30,208 bases of DNA from an uncultured Succinivibrio sp. (GCA_900770725.1 CAAGLL010000060.1:1-30208); one strand, 5' to 3'. Counted from the first letter of the stretch, positions 8,512 through 17,050 are shown. Made by a program: numbers and translations. The notes: generated by a model not told the origin, from the sequence alone.

Positions 8512-11100
8512 ATGGCCGAAACAGTCTTCTTCATCCTGGTGGTGATGCTCCTCCTGCTCTCCACCCTGGACCTCTTCGTGGGCGTCAGCAACGACGCCGC
8601 CAACTTCCTCAATTCAGCCGTGGGCACGCGCATCGCCCCGATGGGGATCATCATCCTCATAGCCTCGCTGGGCGTGCTCATCGGCGCGTCCTCCTCCTCG
8701 GGCATGATGGAGATCGCGCGCAAGGGGATGTTCTACCCCGAGATGTTCACGTTCAAGGAGATGATGATCATCTTCGCCTCCGTGATGATAAGCGACGTGC
8801 TGCTCCTGAACATCTTCAATTCCTTCGGCCTCCCGACCTCGACCACCGTGTCGATAATCTTCGAGCTCCTGGGCGCCTCCGTGTGCGCCGCGGCGCTCAA
8901 GGTCCACTCAGGCGGGCAGGGCCTCATGGACATCTTCGAGTACATCAAGCTCGACAAGACCGCGGCCATCGTCTCGGGGATCCTGCTCTCGGTGGTCATC
9001 GCCTTTATCGCGGGCATGGTGATCCAGTTCTTCTGCCGATTGCTCTTCACCTTCCGCTTCCAGCGCACCGTCAAGTGGCTCGGCGGCCTCTTCACCGGCG
9101 CCTCGCTCGCCGCGATCGGCTACTTCCTCCTCATCAAGGGCGCCCACGGCGCCTCGTTCATGAAGCCCGAGTGGCTCTTCTGGATGGACGGGCACATCTC
9201 GGAGATCATGTGGGGCGTGTTCGGCATCGCCTTCGCCATAGGCCAGGTGATGGCGCTGTGCGGCCTCAACATCTTCAGGCTCATCGTGCTCTCGGGCACC
9301 TTCGCTCTGGCCTTCTCCTTTGCAGGAAACGATCTCGTGAACTTCGTGGGCGTGCCGCTGGCCGCCCTCGACAGCTTCAGGATCTGGATATCCTCGGGGC
9401 AGGGCCCAGCTGACCTCATGATGGAGGCTTTGAACTTCCCAAGCCGCACCGACACCGGGTGGCTGTGCGCCGCCGGACTCGTGATGTGCGTGACGCTCTT
9501 CGTCTCCAAGAAGGCCCGCCACGTCGTGCAGACCACGGTCAACCTCTCCTCAAGCTCCTCGGGCCAGCACGAGCAGTTCGGCGCCTCGACGCTCGGGCGC
9601 ATCATCACGAGGATGGGCCTGGGCGTCTCGCGCGCCGTCTACGATCTCACCCCGATGGCCGTGGTGCGCGCCGTCTCCTCGCGCTACCGCCGCGCCCCGG
9701 TGCGCAAGGGCGAGATCCCGATGCCCTTTGACTACGTGCGTGCCAGCGTCAACCTGGTCGTGGCCTCGGCGCTCATCTCGATGGCCACCTCGATGAAGCT
9801 GCCGCTGTCCACCACCTACGTCACCTTCATGGTGGCGATGGGCTCGTCGTTTGCCGACGGCGCGTGGGACCGCGAGAGCGCGGTCTTCCGCATCTCGGGC
9901 GTCATCACCGTCATCGCCGGCTGGTTCCTCACCGGCCTTTGCGCCTTCACCTTCGCCTGCGTGATCTGCTCGGTGAACTTCCTGTGCCAGGGCGTGAGCA
10001 TCTTCGTTTTGATCCCCTGCGTGTTCGGGGTCATCATCTACACGAACTTCATCCGCAAGAGCAAGCAGGACGCCGCGGCGACCTTGCTCAAGGCGCAGAA
10101 CGACGAGGGCATACTCCAGGCGGTGTGCCGCGCGGTGCCCCGCTACTTCGACGAGGAGGTCGAGACCGTGCGCCGCACCTTCAACTCCTTCTTCGATGAC
10201 AACGAGTTCCAACTGAGGCGCGCGCGCAACAAGGCCTCGAACATCCAGGAGGCCATCTCGGAGAACCGCGGGATCTACTACTCGCTGGCGCTGGACACCT
10301 ACGGCACCAGGTTCACCCGCCAGAAGAAGGAGGCGAGCACGATCGACGCGAAATTCTTCTTCTACCTCGTGTTCTCTAACATGCGCGAGGCTGCCAAGTC
10401 CGTGCGCTACGCCTGCGATCAGGCGGTCAACCACGTGGCCAACCGCCACACGATCTTCGGGGGCGACATGAAGGCCTCGCTTGAGGATCTGCTGTTGCGC
10501 CTCGACAAGATCGGCGCCGACGTCCACGCCGTGGGGCTCGACCCCAGCGCCAAGAACGTCGAGGCCCTGGCCAAGCGCACGCGCAAGTTCAACCGCAGCA
10601 TCGACCGCTGCCAGATGGCGCTGGTGTCGATCATCGGCCGCGAGCGCGTCTCGATGCACTCATCTGAGATGTACCTGACCTTCCTCCAGGAGCTGCGCGA
10701 GCTGGCGGCCCGCTACTCGGCCGTGAGCATGCAGGAGCGCGCCCTCTCCGAGCTCGTCGCGGGCAACTGCGTGATGACCCCGACCGGGGATGAGGGCGGC
10801 AGCGGCGGGAGCTTCCGCATCGATGACGATGACGAGGACGAGGCCGCGCCTGCCCATGACTCAGGCATGCGCGCCCCGCAGGCAAGCCAGGTTCAAGCGC
10901 AGGCGCAGAACGCCCCCGCGCCGCAGGAGTCCCAGACGGTCAAGGACGCCCTGACCTCGCGCCTGGCCGACGGCCTGGCCCCGCGCCATGGCGCAGCGCC
11001 ATCCCCCTCTGTCGAGCACTTCCTCGAGCCCCAAGTTCCTGACGAGCCGCTGACCCCGGTGAAGCTCCCCAGGCCCTCGTTCCTCAAGAAGGACAATTAG
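8512..11100 (+). CDS. Inorganic phosphate transporter, PiT family, with long C-terminal cytoplasmic domain
   Basis: The 862-residue protein is a PiT-type (Pi-cation symport) inner-membrane carrier. The N-terminal signature DLFVGVSNDAANFLNSAVG and the second copy around STTYVTFMVAMGSSFADGAW are the two inverted-repeat halves of the family. Roughly ten hydrophobic segments fill residues 1-520. Residues 525-770 are soluble and helical, with a PhoU-like look, and the last 100 residues are low-complexity, with an acidic DDDDEDE patch and many Pro, Ala and Gln. I prefer the ATG at 8512 because METIYLF-type starts are typical of the closest relatives I recall. An ATG at 8482 would add ten residues and run through the inverted repeat. 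The gene has its own spacing from XpaC (119 bases) and is convergent with the LacI-type gene. Confidence 0.85.
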   Translation: MAETVFFILVVMLLLLSTLDLFVGVSNDAANFLNSAVGTRIAPMGIIILIASLGVLIGASSSSGMMEIARKGMFYPEMFTFKEMMIIFASVMISDVLLLNIFNSFGLPTSTTVSIIFELLGASVCAAALKVHSGGQGLMDIFEYIKLDKTAAIVSGILLSVVIAFIAGMVIQFFCRLLFTFRFQRTVKWLGGLFTGASLAAIGYFLLIKGAHGASFMKPEWLFWMDGHISEIMWGVFGIAFAIGQVMALCGLNIFRLIVLSGTFALAFSFAGNDLVNFVGVPLAALDSFRIWISSGQGPADLMMEALNFPSRTDTGWLCAAGLVMCVTLFVSKKARHVVQTTVNLSSSSSGQHEQFGASTLGRIITRMGLGVSRAVYDLTPMAVVRAVSSRYRRAPVRKGEIPMPFDYVRASVNLVVASALISMATSMKLPLSTTYVTFMVAMGSSFADGAWDRESAVFRISGVITVIAGWFLTGLCAFTFACVICSVNFLCQGVSIFVLIPCVFGVIIYTNFIRKSKQDAAATLLKAQNDEGILQAVCRAVPRYFDEEVETVRRTFNSFFDDNEFQLRRARNKASNIQEAISENRGIYYSLALDTYGTRFTRQKKEASTIDAKFFFYLVFSNMREAAKSVRYACDQAVNHVANRHTIFGGDMKASLEDLLLRLDKIGADVHAVGLDPSAKNVEALAKRTRKFNRSIDRCQMALVSIIGRERVSMHSSEMYLTFLQELRELAARYSAVSMQERALSELVAGNCVMTPTGDEGGSGGSFRIDDDDEDEAAPAHDSGMRAPQASQVQAQAQNAPAPQESQTVKDALTSRLADGLAPRHGAAPSPSVEHFLEPQVPDEPLTPVKLPRPSFLKKDN

Positions 11101-11240
11101 GCGTCAGCAAGAGCAGGAAAAGGGTGGGCAAGGCCGGTGCCTTAAGGCAGCGCTTTGGGAAGGGAGCTATGGACAGATTGCATCCATGATCATGGCGCAT
11201 GGACGGCCTCGCCTTCCATCATAAGGAAGGAGCGGCGTCC

Positions 11241-11263
11241 AAGGCCTGCGGCGCAGGCCTTTT
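11241..11263. terminator. Bidirectional terminator between pit and gntR
   Basis: AAGGCCTGC (11241-11249) pairs with GCAGGCCTT (11253-11261) around a 3-base loop. Short T-runs lie at the stem end on either strand. It sits between convergent genes, 24 bases after the LacI-type stop codon, and probably serves both. Confidence 0.65.
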
Positions 11264-11287
11264 GGGAAGAGGTGAGGCCTTATGCCC

Positions 11288-12349
11288 TCAGGCGGCCTCG
11301 GTGCGGGGCAGGGACTTGAGGGCGCGCGCGATCGCGTGCTGCTCCTCAAGGGTGGCGCTGCCGCCTTCCTTGAGCGAGCAGCCCCAGACCTCTTGCACGG
11401 GCTTGAGCTCCTGGCTCTTGGACTTGATGGCGGCGATGATGTCGGTGACGGCCTTCGAGGCGATCTCGCGGCGCGGGGTTGCGATGGAGCAGAGGGCGGG
11501 GAAGGCCGCGTCGCAGAAGTTCAACGCGTTGCAGCCTATGACGGAGATCCTGCCTGGGACATCGACGCCCCGGCTCTGGCAGGCGATGAGCGCACCCAGG
11601 GCCACGTCGTCGTTCGTGCACACCACCGCGTCGGCCTCGGGGCAGCGCTCCAGGGCCTCGAGCATGAGGTCGCGCCCCAGCGCGAAGTTCGACCGCGCCT
11701 GGGTGGTGAGGCACAGGGGCCTGAGGCCTGCCTCGGCCATGGCCTGGCGGTAGCCGCGCTCGCGCTCGAGCGTGCGCTCGTCCATGCGGGCGCCGAAGTA
11801 GGCCACGGCCTTCCTGCCGCTTGAGACCAGCGCCGAGGTCACGGCGTTGAAGGTCGCCGCGTAGTCGATGCCGTAGTTGAAGCCCAGCGGGCTTTGGGAG
11901 AGCGAGAGCAGCTCGGCTGACGGCACGCCGGACTTCTTGAGCCTAAGGCGCGTGAGATCGGTGTGCTCGGCTCCGCAGAGGATCAAGGCGTCGGCCTGGT
12001 AGGAGAGCAAGGTGGCCACTTCCTCCTCCTCGCGCTCCCTGCCGTAGCCTGAGTGCATCAGGAGCACGCTGTAGCCTTCCTTGCGCGCCTCGCCTTCCAC
12101 CGCGTCGATTATCTCGGTGAAGACCCCGTTTGAGAACGAGGGGACCACGAGGCCCAGCGCCATCGAGGAGGAGTGGGACATCATGGCCGGGACGCGGCTT
12201 GGGATGAAGCCCGACTCCTCGATGGCGCGGGCTATCTTTCCGCGCGTGGCCGCAGCCACGCTCGAGGGATCGTTGAAGTAGCGGGAGACGGTCATCCTCG
12301 TAACGCCGACCTTGCTTGCGATGTCGTCGAGCGTAGGCCTCTTGATCAT
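11288..12349 (-). CDS. gntR: LacI-family transcriptional repressor, GntR (gluconate) type
   Basis: The 353-residue regulator has an N-terminal LacI helix-turn-helix (TLDDIASKVGVTRMTVSRYF, residues 6-25) followed by a periplasmic-binding-protein-like sensor domain. The hinge and the start of the sensor (IPSRVPAMMSHSSSMALGLV) and later phrases such as GARMDERTLERERGYRQAM and VVCTNDDVALGA closely resemble E. coli GntR, which represses gluconate genes and is released by gluconate. The start at 12349 has GGAGGA 6 bases upstream. A GntR-like site lies directly upstream of that ribosome site, implying autoregulation, and a near-perfect site precedes gntK 2.2 kb away. I infer that this protein controls gntK-edd. 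The alternative is a LacI-type sensor for another sugar acid. Confidence 0.85.
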   Translation of the reverse strand: MIKRPTLDDIASKVGVTRMTVSRYFNDPSSVAAATRGKIARAIEESGFIPSRVPAMMSHSSSMALGLVVPSFSNGVFTEIIDAVEGEARKEGYSVLLMHSGYGREREEEEVATLLSYQADALILCGAEHTDLTRLRLKKSGVPSAELLSLSQSPLGFNYGIDYAATFNAVTSALVSSGRKAVAYFGARMDERTLERERGYRQAMAEAGLRPLCLTTQARSNFALGRDLMLEALERCPEADAVVCTNDDVALGALIACQSRGVDVPGRISVIGCNALNFCDAAFPALCSIATPRREIASKAVTDIIAAIKSKSQELKPVQEVWGCSLKEGGSATLEEQHAIARALKSLPRTEAA

Positions 12350-12363
12350 GCATTCCTCCGCGA

Positions 12364-12379
12364 ATGTTACCCGTAAAAC
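12364..12379. promoter_or_regulatory. GntR-like operator in the gntR leader
   Basis: ATGTTACCCGTAAAAC shares the left half ATGTTACC with the near-perfect operator before gntK, and its right half is degenerate. It lies just before the gntR ribosome site and right at the inferred transcription start, a position suited to autorepression. Confidence 0.6.
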
Positions 12380-12385
12380 ACCGAA

Positions 12386-12413
12386 ATTCTAAGGCAGTGG
12401 GCCGCACTGTTTA
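12386..12413 (-). promoter_or_regulatory. Probable gntR promoter
   Basis: On the minus strand a -35-like TAAACA (12413-12408) is followed after 16 bases by TAGAAT (12391-12386), a 5/6 -10 match. The inferred start near 12379 coincides with the edge of the GntR-like operator. Confidence 0.5.
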
Positions 12414-12641
12414 AGCCAGCTTTTGCGGATTTGCGGGCGGCTTAACGCAAATGGGGGATCAAGCTTGAAAAGACCGGACTGCATTTTATTGCGTAGGATG
12501 CCATTTAACTGCACTCCATTGACCGTTTTTGATGTTTCAAAACTCGGAAGCGGGGTAAAGTTAACTTTTTTTGGCTCCATCGCTTGAAAGAAACGCGATT
12601 TTTTCCATTATATAAGAGTGTCGGCGGTCCAAGCAGCGGGA

Positions 12642-12669
12642 TTGACATGCCTGCGCCGCTGCGTAATAC
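12642..12669 (+). promoter_or_regulatory. Strong sigma-70-like promoter of the chemoreceptor gene
   Basis: TTGACA (12642-12647), a 16-base spacer and TAATAC (12664-12669). The inferred start near 12676 leaves about 35 bases to the ATG at 12712. I did not find a flagellar sigma-28 motif here. Confidence 0.65.
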
Positions 12670-12711
12670 AAAAAGGGTTAAATGCCCCGGCAGGTGCAAG
12701 GACTATACAAT

Positions 12712-14406
12712 ATGAACATTCTCAAGAAGCTCGGATTCAGGCGCACGCTCGTGGCCTCCCTGATCCTGATGATGCTGTTCCTCGTTACCGTCTGCGTGAT
12801 CGCGGTCGTGATCCTCATCGGGATCCAGAAGACGGTGCTTTACGCCAACAGCTCGATCACCAACGAGTACCAGCCGTACACCCAGATAAACGCCCGCATG
12901 AGCTCGGTCAACGCTAACGTGTTCAACTTCGTGAACAACCGCATGAGCTTCCTCGACAAGGCGCGCCAGCAGGTCGAGGACGACCTCAAGGCCATAGACG
13001 AGATAGCCTCCACCAAGCTCCCCAGCAACGATAAGGGCAACGAGATACGCCAGCTTCTCAAGGACATCAACTCCGAGTACCACGAGGTCGTGCTCGCCCA
13101 GCTTTTGCAAAACCGCTTCCAGGGCGCCCGCGCCATGTACGTCACCGAGATGCATCCGATGGTCGTGGATCTCCAGGGCAAGCTCGACGCGCTGACCTTC
13201 GGGATCTTGGGCAACATCACCTCGCGCCTGGGATCCCTGGGCGGCAGGGCTCCGCTTGTGATGGTCGTGTCGGTGACCGCGGTGTCCCTTATCATCTCGC
13301 TTTTCATCGCATGGGTGCTGTCGGCCTCCATCAAGAACATATTGGGCAGGGCGGTGGCCATAGCAAGGCGACTGGCCTCAGGCGATCTCACCAAGGAGAT
13401 CCGCACCAGGCGCAATGACGAGTTCGGCCGGCTCATGATGGCCCTCGAGGAGATGCGCCGCGAGTGGGCTGGCCTCTCGCGCCTCATCAAGAAGTCCTCA
13501 AGCTCGGTCGAGGACAGCTTCACCGAGATCAACTCCATAACCTCCGACATCGACTCTTCGGTGCAGGGCACCAGGTCCAGGGCCGACTCGGTGGCCGCGG
13601 CATCCGACCAGATGGTCTCCACGACCGCGGAGATCGCCAAGAACTGCAAGGCGGCGCTGGGCGCGGCCCAGGATTCCTCCAAGACCACCGGCGAGGGCGT
13701 GCAGAGGATCCAGAACACCATTGCCATGATCTCAGAGCAGGTCGAGAAGACCCGCGCCAACGCCACCAAGGTCGGCGCGCTCGTGGAGCAGTCCCAGAAG
13801 ATCAGCTCCATCGTCGAGACCATCGAGGACATCGCAGGCCAGACGAACCTGCTGGCCCTGAACGCGGCCATCGAGGCGGCGCGCGCCGGCGAGGCCGGCA
13901 AGGGCTTCGCGGTCGTCGCCGACGAGGTGCGCGCCCTGGCCTCCAGGACCTCGGCCTCCACCGCCGACATCATCACCATGGTCTCGGCCGTCCAGCGCGA
14001 CGCTGGATCCGCCAATGACTCGATCAACGAGTCGGTCAAGAACATGGACGAGCTTGCCAGGAGCTCGCACGAGGTCGAGGGGCTGCTCCACGGGATCATC
14101 GAGAAGGTCGAGAACGTGCAGGGCCAGATCACCCAGATAGCCAACTCCGCCGAGCAGCAGAACGCGGCGACCTCCGAGATCTCATCGAACATGCAGAGCA
14201 TCACTGGCGCGGCAGGCGAGCTTGCCGACAAGGTCCAGGCCTCCAAGGGCCAGATCGAGGGCGCCCGCTCGGTGCTCGACGAGCTCAAGGACCAGGTCTC
14301 GAGGCTGCGCACGAAGGACGATGGCGAGGCAGCCGCCGCAGATGGCGGCGCGGGATTGGAGTTTGGGCATGGCGGCGCAGTGGCCCAGGCATCTTCCATG
14401 GCATGA
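12712..14406 (+). CDS. Methyl-accepting chemotaxis protein
   Basis: A 564-residue transmembrane chemoreceptor. TM1 covers about residues 12-36 and TM2 about 181-203, enclosing a helical periplasmic sensor domain of about 145 residues, the size of a four-helix-bundle sensor. A HAMP linker (about 204-256) and the long cytoplasmic signalling coiled coil follow. The kinase-contact hairpin EDIAGQTNLLALNAAIEAAR and its continuation GFAVVADEVRALASRT lie near 371-415. There is no C-terminal CheR-binding pentapeptide. I chose the ATG at 12712 (AAGGA 9 bases upstream) over one at 12682, whose site is only 4 bases away. It sits between gntR and gntK-edd, so a role in sensing gluconate or another sugar acid is possible but unproven. 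The ligand cannot be read from sequence. Confidence 0.95.
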   Translation: MNILKKLGFRRTLVASLILMMLFLVTVCVIAVVILIGIQKTVLYANSSITNEYQPYTQINARMSSVNANVFNFVNNRMSFLDKARQQVEDDLKAIDEIASTKLPSNDKGNEIRQLLKDINSEYHEVVLAQLLQNRFQGARAMYVTEMHPMVVDLQGKLDALTFGILGNITSRLGSLGGRAPLVMVVSVTAVSLIISLFIAWVLSASIKNILGRAVAIARRLASGDLTKEIRTRRNDEFGRLMMALEEMRREWAGLSRLIKKSSSSVEDSFTEINSITSDIDSSVQGTRSRADSVAAASDQMVSTTAEIAKNCKAALGAAQDSSKTTGEGVQRIQNTIAMISEQVEKTRANATKVGALVEQSQKISSIVETIEDIAGQTNLLALNAAIEAARAGEAGKGFAVVADEVRALASRTSASTADIITMVSAVQRDAGSANDSINESVKNMDELARSSHEVEGLLHGIIEKVENVQGQITQIANSAEQQNAATSEISSNMQSITGAAGELADKVQASKGQIEGARSVLDELKDQVSRLRTKDDGEAAAADGGAGLEFGHGGAVAQASSMA

Positions 14407-14426
14407 CGGTTTAAACAGAGAGACTC

Positions 14427-14455
14427 AGGCTCCCGGCAATGCGGGAGCCTTTTTT
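14427..14455 (+). terminator. Rho-independent terminator after the chemoreceptor gene
   Basis: AGGCTCCCG (14427-14435) pairs with CGGGAGCCT (14442-14450) around a 6-base loop, followed by six Ts. It separates the chemoreceptor transcript from gntK-edd. Confidence 0.93.
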
Positions 14456-14511
14456 ACGTCCGCTTTCGACCTGTGATCGGCGTTCCAAAAGGTGAAAAGA
14501 TGTGGCCAACT

Positions 14512-14535
14512 ATCCATGTTACCGATAACATGGAT
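14512..14535. promoter_or_regulatory. GntR operator upstream of gntK
   Basis: A perfect inverted repeat with 10-bp arms (ATCCATGTTA at 14512-14521, TAACATGGAT at 14526-14535) around CCGA. Its core ATGTTACCGATAACAT (14516-14531) agrees with the enterobacterial GntR box as I recall it. A possible gntK promoter (ATAACA at 14525-14530, TATGCT at 14549-14554) would have its -35 inside the operator, so binding should block transcription. Confidence 0.85.
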
Positions 14536-14585
14536 GCTCTCTATGTGCTATGCTCCAAAGAAAAATCCATCTGCTGGAGTTTGAA

Positions 14586-15110
14586 ATGAGCACAGTCAAA
14601 TGCGTGGTCATGGGGGTCTGCGGATCCGGCAAGACCACAGTTGGGAAGGCGCTGGCCGATCGGTTCGGCGCCACCTTCATCGACGGCGATGATCTGCACC
14701 CGCGCGCCAACATCATCAAGATGCGCAGCGGTCAGCCCCTGAACGACGAGGATCGCGCGCCCTGGCTTGAGCGCGTGAGCGACGTCTTCTTCTCGCTATC
14801 AAACCGCCACGCCTCTGGCGTCGTGGTCTGCTCGGCGCTCAAGCGCAAGTACCGCGATATCATCCGCAAGGGCAATCCGGGGCTGGTGTTCATCCACCTT
14901 TACGCCGACAAGCAGGTCATCCTGGACCGCATGTCCGCGCGCAAGGGCCACTACATGAAGAGCAGCATGGTCGATTCGCAGTTTGCGGATCTCGAGTTTC
15001 CTGATCCCAAGGAGGAGCCGGATGTCGTGAGCATCGACGTCGCGGCCCCCTGCGGGGAAGTGATTGACAGCGCCATCAGGGCGTTGGAGGAGAGGGAGCA
15101 GCATGAATAA
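14586..15110 (+). CDS. gntK: Gluconokinase
   Basis: GntK phosphorylates D-gluconate to 6-phosphogluconate with ATP, feeding the pentose phosphate and Entner-Doudoroff routes. The 174-residue protein matches the E. coli enzyme in length. The Walker A loop is GVCGSGKT (residues 10-17). It is followed by the family phrases DGDDLHP, MRSGQPLNDEDRAPWL and VVCSALKRKYRD, typical of GntK. I chose the ATG at 14586 (GGAG 6 bases upstream) rather than 14550. A near-perfect GntR operator lies 50 bases upstream. The end overlaps edd by 8 bases, indicating translational coupling and one transcript. Confidence 0.95.
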   Translation: MSTVKCVVMGVCGSGKTTVGKALADRFGATFIDGDDLHPRANIIKMRSGQPLNDEDRAPWLERVSDVFFSLSNRHASGVVVCSALKRKYRDIIRKGNPGLVFIHLYADKQVILDRMSARKGHYMKSSMVDSQFADLEFPDPKEEPDVVSIDVAAPCGEVIDSAIRALEEREQHE

Positions 15111-16914
15111 CGCAGTCTTAGAAGTCACCCAGGCCATCGAGGAGCGCTCCAAGGCGACCCGCAAGGCCTATCTTGAGATGATCGAGAAGCAGGCATCCGA
15201 GGGCCGCAACCGCGATGTCCTCAACTGCTCGAACATCGCCCACGCCGCGGCGGCGATGGAGGGCTCCATCAAGGAGAACCTCATCACCGGCCATGGCCCC
15301 AACATCGGCATCGTCACCGCCTACAACGACATGGTGAGCGCCCACTGCCCGTACAAGGACTACTCCGACGAGATCAAGGCCTGCCTCGAGAAGGCCGGCG
15401 CCAGCGCCCAGGTCGCAGGCGGCGTGCCCGCGATGTGCGACGGCGTGACCCAGGGCCACCCGGGCATGGACATGTCGCTCTTCTCGCGCGATCTCATCGC
15501 CCAGGGCGTGGCCGTGGCGCTCTCCCACAACGTGTTCGACGGCGCGCTGCTCTTGGGCATCTGCGACAAGATAGCCCCGGGCATGCTGATGGGCGCCGCA
15601 TCGTTTGCCCACCTCCCCATCGCCTTCGTGCCCTCCGGGCCGATGGGCACCGGGATCTCCAACAAGGAGAAGACCGAGGTGAGGCAGCAGTACGCCGCCG
15701 GCAAGATCTCCAAGGTCGAGCTGCAGCGCATGGAGTGCCGCGCCTACCATGAGGCGGGAACGTGCACCTTCTACGGCACCGCCAACACCAACCAGCTGGT
15801 GTTCGAGGCGATGGGCCTGATGCTCCCGGGCTCGGCCTTCGTCCGCCCGGGTACCGAGCTCCGGCACGCGCTCACCGACGAGATCTCGCGCAGGATCGCA
15901 GGGGAGACCGTGCTCTCAGGCCATGCCCGCCCGCTTTGCGAGGTCCTAACTGCAAAGAACCTCGTCAACGGCCTGGTGGCGCTGCTGGCCTCAGGCGGCT
16001 CGACGAACCACACGCTGCACATGGTGGCGATCGCCCGCTCCTGCGGCTACATCCTCACCTGGGACGATCTCTCAAAGCTCTCGGCCGCCGTGCCGCTGCT
16101 CGTGCAGGTCTACCCGAACGCCCCGTACGACATCAACGCCTTTGAGGCCGCAGGCGGAGTGCCGGTGCTCATGAAGGCCCTGGACGAGCGCGGGCTGCTG
16201 CTCCGCGATGTCAAGACCGTCTGCGGCACCTTCGAGGATCAGCTCAAGACCCCCGCCCTCGAAGGCGGCAAGCTAGTCTTCAAGGACGCAGGATGCAGCC
16301 TTGACACCAAGGTCATCGCGGCCTCGGGAGCGCAGTTCCGCGAGCATGGCGGCCTCAAGGTGCTAAAGGGCAACTTAGGCCAGTGCGTCATCAAGATCTC
16401 CGCCGTGGCCCCCGAGCACCACCACGTCAAGGCCCCGGCCAGGGTCTTCAACTCGCAGTACGACGTCCACACCGCCTACCACGAGGGCAAGCTCAACCAG
16501 GACTGCGTCATCGTCGTCCGCTACGCGGGTCCGGCAGCCGCCGGCATGCCAGAGCTGCACAAGCTCATGCCGGTGCTCGGCAACCTGCAGAAGGCGGGCT
16601 ACCACGTGGCGCTGCTCACCGACGGCAGGCTCTCGGGCGCCTCAGGCGGCATCCCCTCGGCGCTGCACCTCTCCCCCGAGGCGGCGCGCGGCGGGGCGCT
16701 GGCGCTCCTGCGCGACGGCGACATCATAGACTTCGATGCCGACGCGGGCACCGTGAACTGCCTGACCTCGCTTGAGGGCAGGAAGGCCGAGGTGCCGGAT
16801 CTTGAGAAGGACGAGCAGACCTTCGGGCGCTGGCTCTTCAAGAGCTGCCGCGACAACGTCGGCCCTGCCGATCAGGGCGCGACCTTCCTGTTCAAGTATG
16901 AGCCCAGGGCCTGA
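15103..16914 (+). CDS. edd: Phosphogluconate dehydratase
   Basis: Edd dehydrates 6-phosphogluconate to 2-keto-3-deoxy-6-phosphogluconate, the committed step of the Entner-Doudoroff pathway. The protein has 603 residues, the same as E. coli Edd, and belongs to the IlvD/Edd family. Iron-sulfur ligands are in place: Cys154 in GICDKIAPGM and Cys221 in TCTFYGTANTNQ. The family phrase ASGGSTNHTLH and the C-terminal TDGRLSGASGG are also present. I chose the ATG at 15103, behind a GGAGGAGAGGGAG stretch, over an in-frame start at 15064. It overlaps gntK by 8 bases and is closed by a strong terminator. KDPG aldolase, normally next in the pathway, is not encoded in this window. Confidence 0.96.
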   Translation: MNNAVLEVTQAIEERSKATRKAYLEMIEKQASEGRNRDVLNCSNIAHAAAAMEGSIKENLITGHGPNIGIVTAYNDMVSAHCPYKDYSDEIKACLEKAGASAQVAGGVPAMCDGVTQGHPGMDMSLFSRDLIAQGVAVALSHNVFDGALLLGICDKIAPGMLMGAASFAHLPIAFVPSGPMGTGISNKEKTEVRQQYAAGKISKVELQRMECRAYHEAGTCTFYGTANTNQLVFEAMGLMLPGSAFVRPGTELRHALTDEISRRIAGETVLSGHARPLCEVLTAKNLVNGLVALLASGGSTNHTLHMVAIARSCGYILTWDDLSKLSAAVPLLVQVYPNAPYDINAFEAAGGVPVLMKALDERGLLLRDVKTVCGTFEDQLKTPALEGGKLVFKDAGCSLDTKVIAASGAQFREHGGLKVLKGNLGQCVIKISAVAPEHHHVKAPARVFNSQYDVHTAYHEGKLNQDCVIVVRYAGPAAAGMPELHKLMPVLGNLQKAGYHVALLTDGRLSGASGGIPSALHLSPEAARGGALALLRDGDIIDFDADAGTVNCLTSLEGRKAEVPDLEKDEQTFGRWLFKSCRDNVGPADQGATFLFKYEPRA

Positions 16915-16935
16915 CTTGAACTGAGATGAGCATGG

Positions 16936-16964
16936 GGCCCGCGCACCGCGCGGGCCTCGTTTTT
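16936..16964 (+). terminator. Rho-independent terminator of gntK-edd
   Basis: GGCCCGCGC (16936-16944) pairs with GCGCGGGCC (16948-16956) around a 3-base loop, then TCGTTTTT. It lies 22 bases after the edd stop. Confidence 0.88.
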
Positions 16965-17023
16965 CAGAAGGCGCGGCAACAGGGCAGGGCCTTCTGCCGC
17001 GCATTCTTAGATCGGCGAATATG

Positions 17024-17050
17024 AAAAGGCCCGGCCATCTGGCCGGGCCT
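17024..17050 (-). terminator. Rho-independent terminator of the second chemoreceptor gene
   Basis: On the minus strand AGGCCCGGCC pairs with GGCCGGGCCT (10 bp, + coordinates 17041-17050 and 17027-17036) around a 4-base loop, ending in a short U-run (17024-17027). It begins 17 bases after the gene's stop codon. Confidence 0.8.

Larger units (their letters stand above)
12350..12711. other. Divergent control region between gntR and chemoreceptor
   Basis: This 362-base AT-richer gap contains no supportable gene. It holds an operator and promoter for gntR at one end and a strong promoter for the chemoreceptor at the other. A short 5-bp stem followed by Ts at about 12579-12604 resembles a terminator but is too weak to call. 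Confidence 0.6.

Noticed and set aside
11138..11195. Two 12-bp palindromes (TGCCTTAAGGCA and CCATGATCATGG) between pit and gntR
   Set aside because: They are isolated and lie downstream of two convergent genes, where operators are unlikely; chance is sufficient.
12579..12604. Terminator-like stem with T-run before the chemoreceptor gene
   Set aside because: The stem has only 5 base pairs with an 11-base loop, and no transcript is expected to end there.
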